This document shows positions 18,461 through 27,765 of a stretch of 64,000 bases of DNA, piece by piece (within the stretch, counting starts at the first letter, position 1; every line of letters begins with the position of its first letter). Under the pieces are notes generated by a model. The model saw nothing but the letters and a program-made list of their open reading frames with translations, did not search any database and was not told where the DNA came from. Both the position numbers and the translations under genes were made by a program. Origin of the DNA: Vallitalea okinawensis (lineage in GTDB: Bacteria > Bacillota > Clostridia > Lachnospirales > PQDH01). The DNA lies in NCBI RefSeq assembly GCF_002964605.1, contig NZ_PQDH01000008.1:124001-188000 (forward strand), written 5' to 3'.

Positions 18461-19255
18461 CTAAGCACCTACTTCCTCACCAGCATCCTCTTGAGCACCA
18501 ATAGATTCTCGAACTGATGGAGCTAAGAAAGCTTTGAGCTTTTCTTCAATAATTCTTGGGTTCTCACCAGCTAATATAGATAACAACCCTTCAATGAGTA
18601 ATTCTTTAGTAGCTATTTCAGAATCACTACGTTCAGCAAGCTTAGCAGCAATAGGATTTGCAACAAAGTTTGCTAATAGGGAACCGTACAATGTGGTTAA
18701 AAGTGCTACAGACATGTTCGGTCCAACTGAAGCTGGATCTTCTAACTGCTGAAGCATATTAACCAAACCAATGAGGGTACCTATCATCCCCCATGCGGGT
18801 CCAAAAGTTGCTACGTCTTCCCAAAATTTTTGATTTTTCTTATGTCTTGATTCAATAAAAACCAATTCTGTCTCAAGTACATTACGCACAAGCTCCGCTT
18901 CCGTACCATCAACAATCAGAAGAATTCCTTTTTTGACAAACTCATCTTCTAATTCTACAGCTTTTTCTTCAAGAGCTAAAAGCCCTTCTTTTCTTGCAAC
19001 ATTGGCAAGATCAATAATCATGTTAATAATGTCTGGTTCCTCAACAGTATCCTGATGAAACGCATGTCGAATAACCTTAAGACCATTCAGAAACTTTGTC
19101 AATGGGTAGGAAATAAGCATCGCTGCTGCTGTACCACCAATTGTAATCATGATGGATGCCGCATCAAAGAATGTCGTTAACTGCCCTTTTAAAAGTATAG
19201 AAATGACAATAAAAACAATTCCCGATACAACTCCAATAATAGTAGCTAAATCCAA
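18461..19255 (-). CDS. motA: Flagellar stator protein MotA
   Basis: MotA forms the pentameric ion channel ring of the stator and pushes on FliG. The 264-residue product has four membrane segments (two near the N-terminus, two near 150-205 around FGPAWGMIGTLIGLVNML and MSVALLTTLYGSLLAN) and a large cytoplasmic loop. Translation begins at TTG, seven bases after GAGGTG. In Bacillus motAB lie apart from the fla/che operon; here they are inserted between flbD and fliL, an arrangement common in Clostridia. Confidence 0.96.
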   Translation of the reverse strand: MDLATIIGVVSGIVFIVISILLKGQLTTFFDAASIMITIGGTAAAMLISYPLTKFLNGLKVIRHAFHQDTVEEPDIINMIIDLANVARKEGLLALEEKAVELEDEFVKKGILLIVDGTEAELVRNVLETELVFIESRHKKNQKFWEDVATFGPAWGMIGTLIGLVNMLQQLEDPASVGPNMSVALLTTLYGSLLANFVANPIAAKLAERSDSEIATKELLIEGLLSILAGENPRIIEEKLKAFLAPSVRESIGAQEDAGEEVGA

Positions 19256-19292
19256 AGTTTACACCTCACTCTATTATGAAATTCAGAAACCC

Positions 19293-19460
19293 CTAACCAT
19301 GATGATTAATCATGTCATAAAGCTGATCAACCTTCTCCATGACAATATATTTTTTACCTGTTGTAGTCTTAACGACTGTATCGGGTGTTTCTTCAATGGT
19401 TTCTATAAGCTTTTCATTGAGTAAAATTCTTCGTCCACCTAATAATGTCACATAGATCAT
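19293..19460 (-). CDS. flbD: FlbD/SwrD (YlzI)-family small flagellar protein
   Basis: This 55-residue frame begins MIYVTLLGGRRILLNEKLIE and contains the family's TTGKKYIVMEKVDQ stretch. FlbD-type proteins lie between flgE and motA or fliL in many Gram-positive operons; in Bacillus subtilis the equivalent SwrD (YlzI) raises motor torque and swarming power. GAGGTG lies five bases before the ATG. It is 61 bases downstream of flgE and 37 bases upstream of motA, so it is well placed to influence the stator. Unrelated to Caulobacter FlbD despite the name. Confidence 0.92.
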   Translation of the reverse strand: MIYVTLLGGRRILLNEKLIETIEETPDTVVKTTTGKKYIVMEKVDQLYDMINHHG

Positions 19461-19485
19461 TCTTTCACCTCATCATGTAAGGAAT

Positions 19486-19513
19486 GCTAAGGTAGGTTGT
19501 TACCTACCTTAGC
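19486..19513 (-). other. Strong intercistronic hairpin between flgE and flbD
   Basis: The arms GCTAAGGTAGGT and ACCTACCTTAGC pair perfectly over 12 bp with a four-base loop. On the minus-strand message the hairpin lies nine bases after the flgE stop codon and is not followed by a U-run, so it does not look like a full intrinsic terminator. A role as RNA-processing or 3'-end-stabilising barrier, or partial attenuator, is an inference. Confidence 0.7.
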
Positions 19514-19521
19514 AGCCACAT

Positions 19522-20901
19522 TTATCGTACAAGACCTACTAGCTCTTGTAGCATTTCATCGGAAACAGTGATGATACGTGAATTGGCTTGATAACCTCTT
19601 TGAGTTACGATCATATCTGTAAACTCTTTAGAAAGGTCTACGTTTGACATTTCAAGAACCCCAGATGTTAAAGCACCGCCAGTAGAAGTAATATCATCCC
19701 CAATGCCATCAAAATCACCTGAGTTAGGTGTAGCTTCAAAGAGGTTGCTACCTACTTTTTGTAAACCAGCAGGGTTACTAAACGTAGCAATAGCTATTTG
19801 CCCCAAGCTTTTTGTTTCACCATTACTATATTTACCAGTTACAATTCCATCTGCTCCAATGGTAAAACTAGATAAAGTACCTGCTTCGCGACCTGCTCCA
19901 AAACCTTGTGAATCCCCTCTACTAGACTCAACATTGCTCTGTCCAGCATACATTGTCATACTGCTAAAGTCAATTATCAAATCATTAGGAAGAGAATCCT
20001 TAACAACATCTAAATTTGCAATAGAAATAGAATCTGTTACTGTTGCAGAGTCATCACCAATACCACTGAATTTACCTGTAGTTGTGTCGAAGAAGATCAC
20101 AGTATCAGTGCCTAAACTATTAACTCCTTGCATCATTTGAATACTTGCTGGTGGTGAATTTTCAAAATCTACAATAATATTACCATCAGAATCCTTAAGT
20201 TTTTCTAAATTTAAGCTCACCTCACCTGGATTTGATCCTGGACCAGACGATTCTTTAGCTAATGAATATTCCATAGTATATTTATAGCCCATCTCATCGT
20301 AAAAACTTGTAGTAAAAACATATCCAGTTGTGTTACCAGAATCTAACCTTTCATCATTCTCTTCAATATTACCATATACTGTTGCCTTAGTCGTACCAAC
20401 AGGTTCAGAATAAGCTTGATCAGGCGAATAAATCTGCAAAGGATCTACTTGACCTTGAACAATTTTTCCATCTTCATCAACTGGCCATCCTTGTAAGGTC
20501 ATCCCATCTGGTGTCGTTAAATAGCCAGCAGAGTCCACTTGAAAAACCCCAGCTCTTGTAAAATATGTACCTGAAGCATCGCCTACCACAAAGAACCCAT
20601 CGCCTTCAATCTTCACATCAAGTGGGTTATCGGTACGTTGTGCTGCTCCCTCTGTCATCAAAGTATCAATGGAGTTAATACTTACTCCTAAACCTATTTG
20701 CATGGGGTTTGTACCACCAGATTCTGTTTCAGGGTTTGATGCTGAAGCCCCTTGCAATGTTTGATAGTACATATCACTAAAGGTAGCTCTTTCAGATTTG
20801 AAACCAACAGTATTAACATTGGCAATGTTATTACCTATAACATCCATTTGAGTCTGATGAACACGTAAACCCGATACACCAGCATACATGGAACGCATCA
20901 T
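19522..20901 (-). CDS. flgE: Flagellar hook protein FlgE
   Basis: FlgE polymerises into the hook that joins rod and filament. The 459-residue product has the conserved rod/hook N-terminus (GVSGLRVHQTQMDVIGNNIA, then NVNTVGFKSERATFSD) and C-terminus (GVLEMSNVDLSKEFTDMIV followed by QRGYQANSRII) that build the coiled-coil D0 domain. The middle is a variable surface domain. GGAGG precedes the first of two adjacent ATGs by eight bases. Its length suggests FlgE rather than FlgG (usually about 260 residues); no flgG-like gene is present in this operon. Confidence 0.95.
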   Translation of the reverse strand: MMRSMYAGVSGLRVHQTQMDVIGNNIANVNTVGFKSERATFSDMYYQTLQGASASNPETESGGTNPMQIGLGVSINSIDTLMTEGAAQRTDNPLDVKIEGDGFFVVGDASGTYFTRAGVFQVDSAGYLTTPDGMTLQGWPVDEDGKIVQGQVDPLQIYSPDQAYSEPVGTTKATVYGNIEENDERLDSGNTTGYVFTTSFYDEMGYKYTMEYSLAKESSGPGSNPGEVSLNLEKLKDSDGNIIVDFENSPPASIQMMQGVNSLGTDTVIFFDTTTGKFSGIGDDSATVTDSISIANLDVVKDSLPNDLIIDFSSMTMYAGQSNVESSRGDSQGFGAGREAGTLSSFTIGADGIVTGKYSNGETKSLGQIAIATFSNPAGLQKVGSNLFEATPNSGDFDGIGDDITSTGGALTSGVLEMSNVDLSKEFTDMIVTQRGYQANSRIITVSDEMLQELVGLVR

Positions 20902-20974
20902 AATGTTTACCTCCTTATGGGTGCATCATTACTTCAATCAATCGGTAATGAATAGCTTCCTCAATGAGGTCCAG

Positions 20975-21370
20975 CTATATTAAAATTGCACCATCAATTT
21001 TAGAAAATATTTGATTCTGTTGTTCTTTCTTGACAGCTGTAATGACTGTCTTATTCTTTACGTTAACAACTAAAGCTACATCATCAATTAAAACTAAGGA
21101 ATCCTTTATTCCCTTCTTTTCAGCTTCTTTAACACCTTCATTAATACGAGTCAATTGTTCATCTGAGAAATTAATATCTCTAGCATTTAAACGCATTGAC
21201 GCATGCTTAGTAAATGTTAACTCCTCTTTTTTTAATAATTGCTGGGATAGTACTTGATCAAATGTTGCTTGTGCTTTAAAACTGTTGGGACGTTGAGATT
21301 TTTTTGCTATGTCATTAACGTTGTTATTATTAATCCGATTTTGTATAACCAACATGTCTTTACTTAACAT
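20975..21370 (-). CDS. TIGR02530-type flagellar operon protein
   Basis: This 131-residue protein carries, from about residue 55, the pattern of the uncharacterised 'flagellar operon protein' family: FTKHASMRLNARDINFSDEQ followed by INEGVKEAEKKGIKDSLVLI and VVNVKNKTVITAV. The N-terminal third is polar and variable. Members occur between flgD and flgE in Firmicutes flagellar operons, as here, so a role in hook assembly is likely, but no molecular function is established that I know of. GGAG stands eight bases before the ATG. Confidence 0.85.
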   Translation of the reverse strand: MLSKDMLVIQNRINNNNVNDIAKKSQRPNSFKAQATFDQVLSQQLLKKEELTFTKHASMRLNARDINFSDEQLTRINEGVKEAEKKGIKDSLVLIDDVALVVNVKNKTVITAVKKEQQNQIFSKIDGAILI

Positions 21371-21393
21371 AACAACATCTCCATAACTTTTCT

Positions 21394-22113
21394 TTAAGCA
21401 TCACCGTCACCTGACTCAGGTGTTTCAGCTGGCGCTTCACTGAGTACTTCTTTTACATTTGATAAGTCAATCTTATCTTCACCAATGGACAAATAAAATC
21501 TACCATCTTCTAAAGTTACCTGTTCAACAATACCTTTAACTTCTTCAACCGTTTCAGTTGTTTCACCATCTTCAGATTCAACATACTTCTCCCCAACAGC
21601 ATACTTACCAATAAGAGAAAAAGCATTTCCTGCCTGAAGTTGCTGGATCTTAGCAAGTTCTTCCGCAACTATTGCATATTCAACCGCGCTCACAGATTCT
21701 AATGGAACCTCCTTTTGGTCAATAACCACATAGGTTTCACCATTTTGATAGAAGGTACCTTCTATAACGCCTTGAATATACTCTGTTTCACTGGTATTAG
21801 GATTCATATAAGCAGCATAACCATACTTACCAATCATGGCATTACCATTGTATTGACTAAATTGTGTATTAAGATTCTCCATTTGCTCTAAGGATGAAAA
21901 CTGAGCTAATTGAGCTAAATAATCTGTGTCTTCCATAGGATTAAATGGGTCCTGATATTGCATTTGAGTAACCAAAAGCTCTAGAAAAGCATTCTTTCCA
22001 AGATCACCACCAACGGGTTCAGAAGTTGTTTGATAGATCGTGCTCTGGTTATTTGAAGTCTCTATAATTCCATTATTATTCGTAACATCTACATAACTTG
22101 TATTATCTGACAT
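21394..22113 (-). CDS. flgD: Flagellar hook cap/scaffold protein FlgD
   Basis: FlgD caps the growing hook and is replaced by hook-filament junction proteins. The N-terminal region has the hallmark LGKNAFLELLVTQMQYQDPF followed by NPMEDTDYLAQLAQFSSLEQ. The remainder of the 239 residues is an acidic beta-rich domain likely to face the growing hook. AAGGTG precedes the ATG. It lies after fliK and before the TIGR02530-type gene and flgE, matching the usual order. Confidence 0.95.
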   Translation of the reverse strand: MSDNTSYVDVTNNNGIIETSNNQSTIYQTTSEPVGGDLGKNAFLELLVTQMQYQDPFNPMEDTDYLAQLAQFSSLEQMENLNTQFSQYNGNAMIGKYGYAAYMNPNTSETEYIQGVIEGTFYQNGETYVVIDQKEVPLESVSAVEYAIVAEELAKIQQLQAGNAFSLIGKYAVGEKYVESEDGETTETVEEVKGIVEQVTLEDGRFYLSIGEDKIDLSNVKEVLSEAPAETPESGDGDA

Positions 22114-22128
22114 TTTTTCACCTTCCTT

Positions 22129-23418
22129 CTAAGCTGAAAAATCCACAGTATGTTGCTCTTCCATTGCAATATTTTCTTCTACGACTTCCTCTTCTTCTTC
22201 GGAAGTTCCAGGGATTGAAGCAATTCGTCTGTTATTCTGATTTTGATGTTGTTGTTCAAAACTGGATTGTCCATCTTTTCTCTGATCAAAATAACCATTA
22301 TCAGCAACAGACACTTCAATATCATCTACATTAATGCCTTGCTGTTCGAGGGTAGTTTTTAATTGGAAAAGATTCATCTCAATAGCTTCCTTAACTGTGT
22401 TATTTTCAGCAACAAATTGAGCTGTAACAGTACCTTTATTCGTTGAAACTGAAAAAACTAGATTACCAAGATGTTCAGGTTTTAATCGAATTGTCATTGA
22501 AGTCATATCAGCTGAACTTGTAACTGCAATACGATTAACAATTTGCTGGACAATTTCTTGCTTCAATAACCTTTCCATATTCTTATCTCCCGTTTGATCA
22601 ACTATCTTATCTTTCATCACTTCAATAGTATTCAATTTGTTAAGAAATAAGTTAGTTTGTTCTTTGGAAGATCCATTTGATTCACTTTGATCTTGTTTAG
22701 CAGTATCTTGGCTTGTTTGTTGTGGTACCACATCGTTGTTATCCTCAACTTCTACTACAATTTGCTCATTTGTCAAACTAGTTGACTGATCAATCATCTT
22801 ATTCTCTGTCTGGCTCATCTGCTCTAAAAGTTGCTGAAACATTGGATTTTCATCAACTAATGTAGCATCAACTTGCTTCAAATCAACACCAGTAGCTAAT
22901 AAATCTTGAAGCTTTAAAGCTATGTTTTGTAATTGGTTAAGAGTTTCCATTAAATCAGGCTGCAAAAGTAAATCCATTGGACTCTCTAACTCATACTGAT
23001 CAACTAAAAACTGAGTGAGAACTTCCATATCATTTGACTGAAGAAAAGCTAATAAAGCTTGTATCGTTTCATTAGGTTCTAATTCTTCATTATCCATAAG
23101 CTTTTTAATGGCTTCAGATATGGCTTTTATCTCTTCTGTAACCTCATCAAGATCTGTGAGCTCTTCTTCTTTTGATGAAACCTCTTCTTTCATACATGAA
23201 GTCATCTCATCTTTAGTATCCTGAACTTTCGCCTCTTGCTCATCACTTACTTGAGGTTTTTCTTCTTCAGCGTTAATCGCCTCATTTGACTTCTCTTGTT
23301 GATCCAGATTATCCTTATAAACATTTTCAAATTCTTTATCAGTGGAAGCTACATTACTAATTGGTTGATTTTGAACCTCTTGTGTTCTAGGTTGCACTAA
23401 CATAATCCCTTGACTCAT
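22129..23418 (-). CDS. fliK: Flagellar hook-length control protein FliK
   Basis: FliK measures hook length and triggers FlhB to change export specificity. The 429-residue protein has a long low-complexity, acidic and glutamine-rich N-terminal ruler region and a compact C-terminal domain (about 275-385) with the conserved SMTIRLKPEHLGNLVFSV segment and LKTTLEQQGINVDDIEVSV. GGAGG lies six bases before the ATG. FliK sequences vary greatly, but the C-terminal motif and position between the MotE-like gene and flgD are clear. Confidence 0.93.
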   Translation of the reverse strand: MSQGIMLVQPRTQEVQNQPISNVASTDKEFENVYKDNLDQQEKSNEAINAEEEKPQVSDEQEAKVQDTKDEMTSCMKEEVSSKEEELTDLDEVTEEIKAISEAIKKLMDNEELEPNETIQALLAFLQSNDMEVLTQFLVDQYELESPMDLLLQPDLMETLNQLQNIALKLQDLLATGVDLKQVDATLVDENPMFQQLLEQMSQTENKMIDQSTSLTNEQIVVEVEDNNDVVPQQTSQDTAKQDQSESNGSSKEQTNLFLNKLNTIEVMKDKIVDQTGDKNMERLLKQEIVQQIVNRIAVTSSADMTSMTIRLKPEHLGNLVFSVSTNKGTVTAQFVAENNTVKEAIEMNLFQLKTTLEQQGINVDDIEVSVADNGYFDQRKDGQSSFEQQHQNQNNRRIASIPGTSEEEEEVVEENIAMEEQHTVDFSA

Positions 23419-23485
23419 TTCACCCCTCCTTTCATCATTAATAAGTTACTTATTTATCATAAACCTAATGGTTTATAACCCATGT

Positions 23486-24202
23486 TTATGGTTGGCTTGG
23501 AGCTAAATTCTTAGTTATTCTTGCCGCGTTGTTAGGATCCATGTTTTCCATGATTTTAGCTCTGCTTTCTGTACTTATATTCTCTAGAATAAGAATAACA
23601 AGTTCCATATCTGATGAAGTAATTTCAGTTAAAACTGCTGCCGCACTCTTCTCATCCATTTCTTCATATGTCTTTACATACTCATCAATATCCTCAGAAT
23701 ATTTTGCATCTGTAACTGCTTCCTTATAGAGTTTTTCTGCATTTTCAGGATACATGACCTCGTAAAATTTGATATATTCATTGACAGCAGGTGCATACTC
23801 ACTGTTGACAAGCATAGCATCAAATTCTTCCTTCTGCTTTTTAAACATAAGTTGCTCATCTTCAAAAGCCTGTAAACGCGTTATCTCTTTATCTTTATCT
23901 ACACTAGCTTGCTGAATTGTATTAACCTCTTCCTGGAGAGCTTTTATTGTCGCCTCTTTCTCATCAATGAGAGCTACGAAGTCTTCTTCAGTCCACTCAG
24001 CATATGGCGATACTTCTTCAACAGGTACTAGATCTTCAAATAATCCTACTTTATTGAGGGTTGGTACTAAAAATTTATCCGTAACCCCTGCCACATTGAA
24101 ATAAAATAAAGCAATTATACCTGCAATAATTGCCAATGTTATAATACCAGCAATCATCAGCCCTTTCCCAGAGCTTTTTTCTTCATTTTCAAATTCATCC
24201 AT
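23486..24202 (-). CDS. MotE/YlxF-like membrane-anchored flagellar operon protein
   Basis: The 238-residue product has a short acidic N-terminus, one membrane helix at about residues 14-36, a coiled-coil near 78-120 (EEDFVALIDEKEATIKALQ), and a C-terminal MgtE-N-like fold with YAPAVNEYIKFYEVMYPE and ISTESRAKIMENMDPNNAAR. This arrangement matches YlxF of Bacillus and MotE-type chaperones, which associate with FliJ, MotC or other motor parts at the membrane. It lies between fliJ and fliK exactly as ylxF does. Function in this organism is inferred. Confidence 0.85.
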   Translation of the reverse strand: MDEFENEEKSSGKGLMIAGIITLAIIAGIIALFYFNVAGVTDKFLVPTLNKVGLFEDLVPVEEVSPYAEWTEEDFVALIDEKEATIKALQEEVNTIQQASVDKDKEITRLQAFEDEQLMFKKQKEEFDAMLVNSEYAPAVNEYIKFYEVMYPENAEKLYKEAVTDAKYSEDIDEYVKTYEEMDEKSAAAVLTEITSSDMELVILILENISTESRAKIMENMDPNNAARITKNLAPSQP

Positions 24203-24214
24203 GATTTCACCTAC

Positions 24215-24655
24215 CTATGATGTAGCGTACTTGTAAGAAACAAGTTGATCAATCATCATTTGCTCTTGCTTTTTAAGGACTTTTTTATGAGCCTCCATGT
24301 GTTGCTCCTTAAGTACTTGAACTGATTTCTTTTTTCTCATTGCATCAAGCATATCCGATTTTTTTTCCTCTACAATGATTTGATGCTTTTCTAAAGAATC
24401 CTCATGCTGGATAAGCTCTTCCTTCTTATGATTAAGATAGTGATGAAACATCATTAAATCTTTTGCATTAATAACGCCAGTAGATGCTTCTCTTGAAGAA
24501 CGGATAATACCATCAATCTCATTTTGGCAACAAGAAATATGTTCCTCTATACGGTCTTTTTCTATTAGCGCATGACCATATTCAGTTTTCTTTTGCTCTT
24601 CTACAACTTCTCGATAGTCAAGAACAGGTTGTAAACGGAAATTAAACTTACTCAT
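24215..24655 (-). CDS. fliJ: Flagellar export chaperone FliJ
   Basis: FliJ is the central stalk of the FliHIJ export ATPase and contacts FlhA. The 146 residues are nearly all helical coiled coil, starting with the family signature FNFRLQPVLDYREVVEEQKK. An AGGTGA site precedes the ATG. It lies nine bases after the stop of fliI, the ATPase it works with. Length is normal. Confidence 0.93.
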   Translation of the reverse strand: MSKFNFRLQPVLDYREVVEEQKKTEYGHALIEKDRIEEHISCCQNEIDGIIRSSREASTGVINAKDLMMFHHYLNHKKEELIQHEDSLEKHQIIVEEKKSDMLDAMRKKKSVQVLKEQHMEAHKKVLKKQEQMMIDQLVSYKYATS

Positions 24656-24664
24656 CTATATCAC

Positions 24665-25975
24665 CTATGATATACAATTTATAAGACCTTCTAAAGAGGC
24701 ATTATAATCAAAATTTTCATCAACGGATTGTGTCAGGTAATTCTTAATGTTATCTATTTTTGATATCGCTTCATCAATTTTTGGATTACTGCCATTGACA
24801 TAAGCTCCAATGTTAATTAAGTCTTCTGCTTCTCCATAGGTTGCTAATAAGTTACGCAGTTCTGAAGCTGCTTGCTTGTGGTCAGGAGAAACAATATCAT
24901 TCATCACCCTTGACACACTCTGAAGTACATCGATACAAGGATAGTGGTTCTTATGTGCTAATTTCCTAGATAGTATGATATGACCATCTAAAATACCACG
25001 AGCTGTATCGGATATCGGCTCATCCATGTCATCTCCATCCACTAAGACAGTATAAAGGCCAGTAATGGAGCCTGTATCTGAATTTCCCGCACGTTCTAAT
25101 AGTCTAGGCATAAGACCAAATACAGAAGGTGGATAACCTTTTGTAACAGGTGGTTCCCCCGTTGCTAAACCAATCTCCCTTTGAGCCATCGAAAAACGAG
25201 TAAGTGAATCCATCATTAGTAAAACATCTTTACCTTGATCTCTAAAGTATTCTGCTACAGCTGTAGCCGTATAGGCCGCCTTTAGGCGTACTAACGCAGG
25301 TTGATCAGAAGTAGCAACAATGACAACGGATCGTTTCAAACCTTCTTCACCTAAAGACTTATCCATGAATTCCTTAACTTCCCTACCACGTTCACCAATT
25401 AAGGCAATAACATTTACATCTGCACTCGAATCCCTTGCCAGCATTCCCAGTAATGTACTCTTACCTACTCCTGAACCAGCGAATATACCAACACGTTGAC
25501 CTTTCCCTATGGTTATTAATCCATTCATTGCTTTAACACCCATATTCAAGGTTTCATCAATTGGCTTTCTCTTCAGTGGATGCGGTGCACTATTGCTAAT
25601 GCTATAGGACACACTGGTATTTAAATCACCATAGTCATCAATAGGATTGCCTAAGCCATCTAAAACCCGACCTAAGAGTTGCTCCCCTACATCAACAGAT
25701 AGTGGCGTACCCGCCGATTCAATAATACTACCAGGATGAACACCACTCATATGACTTAATGGCATGAGTTGAATATTATTTTCTTTGAAGCCGACCACTT
25801 CTGCTAACAAGTCCTCAGACCATTTAGATTTAATCTTACATAAACTCCCTAAAGGTACCGATGGTCCTGATGCTTCAATAGTCAAACCAACAACTCGTGT
25901 TATTTCTCCATAGCGTCTTACGTAATCTTTTTCTAGCAATTTATAATACTTATCAAAATTTATTGTCTGATTCAA
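24665..25975 (-). CDS. fliI: Flagellum-specific export ATPase FliI
   Basis: FliI is the F1-beta-like hexameric ATPase of the export apparatus. The 436-residue protein has the P-loop in GIFAGSGVGKSTLLG (about residue 165), a conserved IGERGREVKEF segment, the Walker B in LLMMDSLTRFSMAQREIGLA and the export-ATPase signature TGEPPVTKGYPPSVF. Translation starts at TTG, five bases after AGGTG. It sits between fliH and fliJ, the genes of its complex partners. Confidence 0.97.
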   Translation of the reverse strand: MNQTINFDKYYKLLEKDYVRRYGEITRVVGLTIEASGPSVPLGSLCKIKSKWSEDLLAEVVGFKENNIQLMPLSHMSGVHPGSIIESAGTPLSVDVGEQLLGRVLDGLGNPIDDYGDLNTSVSYSISNSAPHPLKRKPIDETLNMGVKAMNGLITIGKGQRVGIFAGSGVGKSTLLGMLARDSSADVNVIALIGERGREVKEFMDKSLGEEGLKRSVVIVATSDQPALVRLKAAYTATAVAEYFRDQGKDVLLMMDSLTRFSMAQREIGLATGEPPVTKGYPPSVFGLMPRLLERAGNSDTGSITGLYTVLVDGDDMDEPISDTARGILDGHIILSRKLAHKNHYPCIDVLQSVSRVMNDIVSPDHKQAASELRNLLATYGEAEDLINIGAYVNGSNPKIDEAISKIDNIKNYLTQSVDENFDYNASLEGLINCIS

Positions 25976-26002
25976 AACATCACCTTTTGTGATTACTTTT
26001 TT

Positions 26003-26755
26003 CTACTCTTCTAAAGCAATAAGGTCTAAATATTCTCTGACACCTTTTATCTGGTCTTTTACACTAACATCTAAATTACCAGCTGGTGTCTCGATAATAC
26101 AATCGCCCTTTAACATGGTTTGATCTTCTATAATCTCAATCTCAGTATCTTCACTTATACCTGAGTACAACATGGATTTATTGTCTTTAAGGAAAGTGTA
26201 CTGTTCTCTACCAACTTTTACTTTAATACTTTTACTAAGCTTTAACTCGGAAAAGGCTCTTCGTATCATAAAAATTAATACATCATCATTGTACTTGACT
26301 TGTGTTCCAATGACTTTGCTGACTAACCCCTTAAGGAGTTGAACCATATGAGGTTCTACTGCAGCAATCTTCATATCAGCTTCTTCCTTTGCATGTTTCA
26401 GGGTTCTTTCAGCCTCATCAAGAAAACTCTTTGCTTCTCTAGCCGCTTCCTCTTTACCTGATTCATACCCTATGCGCTGAGCTTCTTCCAATGCTGTCTG
26501 CCGCTCTTCTTGTATCTTTAGCTCCGCTTCATCAAGCAATTTCTTAACTTCAGCTTGTGCTTCAATGAGCATTCGCTGAGATTCCACCTTTGCTGATTCC
26601 AGTTCTTTCTCAGCTTCCGCCAAAATAGCTATTCTTTTCTTGTCTAGCTGATCAATATCTTCTGATAGACGTTGCATTGAAGCTACAGCTTCAGTGGCCA
26701 ATAGAACTTTTTCATTACCCATGATTATCTGATTAGCTTTTATTAAACTAGACAA
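26003..26755 (-). CDS. fliH: Flagellar export ATPase regulator FliH
   Basis: FliH holds FliI in check and docks it to the C-ring. The 250-residue product has a long charged coiled coil (about residues 35-135, rich in EAE and AQ repeats) and a C-terminal V-ATPase-E-like domain with MIRRAFSELKLSKSIKVKV. The start is a TTG ten bases after GGAGGA, overlapping the end of fliG by eight bases, which suggests translational coupling. Sequence conservation is low, but the architecture and the position between fliG and fliI are decisive. Confidence 0.93.
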   Translation of the reverse strand: MSSLIKANQIIMGNEKVLLATEAVASMQRLSEDIDQLDKKRIAILAEAEKELESAKVESQRMLIEAQAEVKKLLDEAELKIQEERQTALEEAQRIGYESGKEEAAREAKSFLDEAERTLKHAKEEADMKIAAVEPHMVQLLKGLVSKVIGTQVKYNDDVLIFMIRRAFSELKLSKSIKVKVGREQYTFLKDNKSMLYSGISEDTEIEIIEDQTMLKGDCIIETPAGNLDVSVKDQIKGVREYLDLIALEE

Positions 26756-27761
26756 TTATTTCATCTCCTCCACCACGTGAAACGATGATCTCACCAGAAT
26801 CTTCTAATCGTCTAATTGTATTAACTATCTTTTGTTGAGCTTCTTCAACGTCACGTAATCTTACAGGTCCCATGTACTCCATATCTTCTTTAATCATCGT
26901 TGCTAAACGGCTTGATAAATTTTTAAGAACAACATTTTGAACTTCTTGTCCTGATGATTTCATGGCTAAAGCTAAGTCTGCATTGTCAATTTCTCTTAGT
27001 ACACGTTGAATTGAACGATCATCAAGTGTAACAATATCTTCGAATACAAACATCTTTCTTTTAATTTCTTCAGCTAATTCCACGTCATCCACTTCAAGCG
27101 TATCAAGAATATGTTTTTCTGTTCCTCTATCAACCGAACTTAAAATATTAACAACTGAATCGACGCCACCAACGATGGTATAATCTTGACCTTCGATTGA
27201 TGATAACTTCTTCTCAAGTACTCGTTCAACTTCTTTAATTACTTCTGGAGAAGTCCTATCCATTTGCGCAATTCTCTTAGCTACATCTGCTTGTTTTTCC
27301 TGTGGTAAGGCTGACAGAATAGCTGACGCCTTATTAGGTTTCAAATAACTCAAAATCAGAGCAATTGTTTGTGGGTGCTCATTTTGAATAAAGTTAAGGA
27401 TTTGACTAGCTTCTGTTCGTTGAATGAAATCAAAAGGTCGAACTTGTAAAGCAGAAGTAAGACGGTTAATGATTTCATCTGATTTATCATTACCAAGTGC
27501 TTCCTCAAGTAATTGCTTAGCGTAGTTAATACCACCTTCTGATATATATTGTTGCGCCAAACAAATTTCATAAAACTCTCTAATGACTTCATCTTTAACT
27601 TGTGGTGAAACACTTCTTATATTGGCTATTTCAAGAGTTAACTGCTCAATTTCCTCTTCTTTTAGATATTTAAATACTTTTGATGACTTTTCAGGACCAA
27701 GAACAATTAATAACATTGCAGCTTTTTCTAATCCTGAAATACGTTCTCCTGTCATATTCAT
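26748..27761 (-). CDS. fliG: Flagellar motor switch protein FliG
   Basis: FliG is the rotor protein that receives torque from MotA. The 337 residues show three armadillo-like domains. Segments visible are GLEKAAMLLIVLGPEKSSKV at the N-terminus, NEHPQTIALILSYLKP with the EHPQ motif in the middle, and the C-terminal torque helix with DDRSIQRVLREID and the later LKNLSSRLATMIKEDMEYMG. It follows fliF by a few bases. Because the fliF frame is broken, the FliF tail that anchors FliG would be lost unless the frame is restored. Confidence 0.97.
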   Translation of the reverse strand: MNMTGERISGLEKAAMLLIVLGPEKSSKVFKYLKEEEIEQLTLEIANIRSVSPQVKDEVIREFYEICLAQQYISEGGINYAKQLLEEALGNDKSDEIINRLTSALQVRPFDFIQRTEASQILNFIQNEHPQTIALILSYLKPNKASAILSALPQEKQADVAKRIAQMDRTSPEVIKEVERVLEKKLSSIEGQDYTIVGGVDSVVNILSSVDRGTEKHILDTLEVDDVELAEEIKRKMFVFEDIVTLDDRSIQRVLREIDNADLALAMKSSGQEVQNVVLKNLSSRLATMIKEDMEYMGPVRLRDVEEAQQKIVNTIRRLEDSGEIIVSRGGGDEIIV

Positions 27762-27765
27762 TCCA

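Noticed and set aside
23459-23476. Terminator between fliK and the MotE-like gene
   Set aside because: ATAAACC/GGTTTAT is only 7 bp, AT-rich and lacks a U-run; it lies within a clearly continuous operon.
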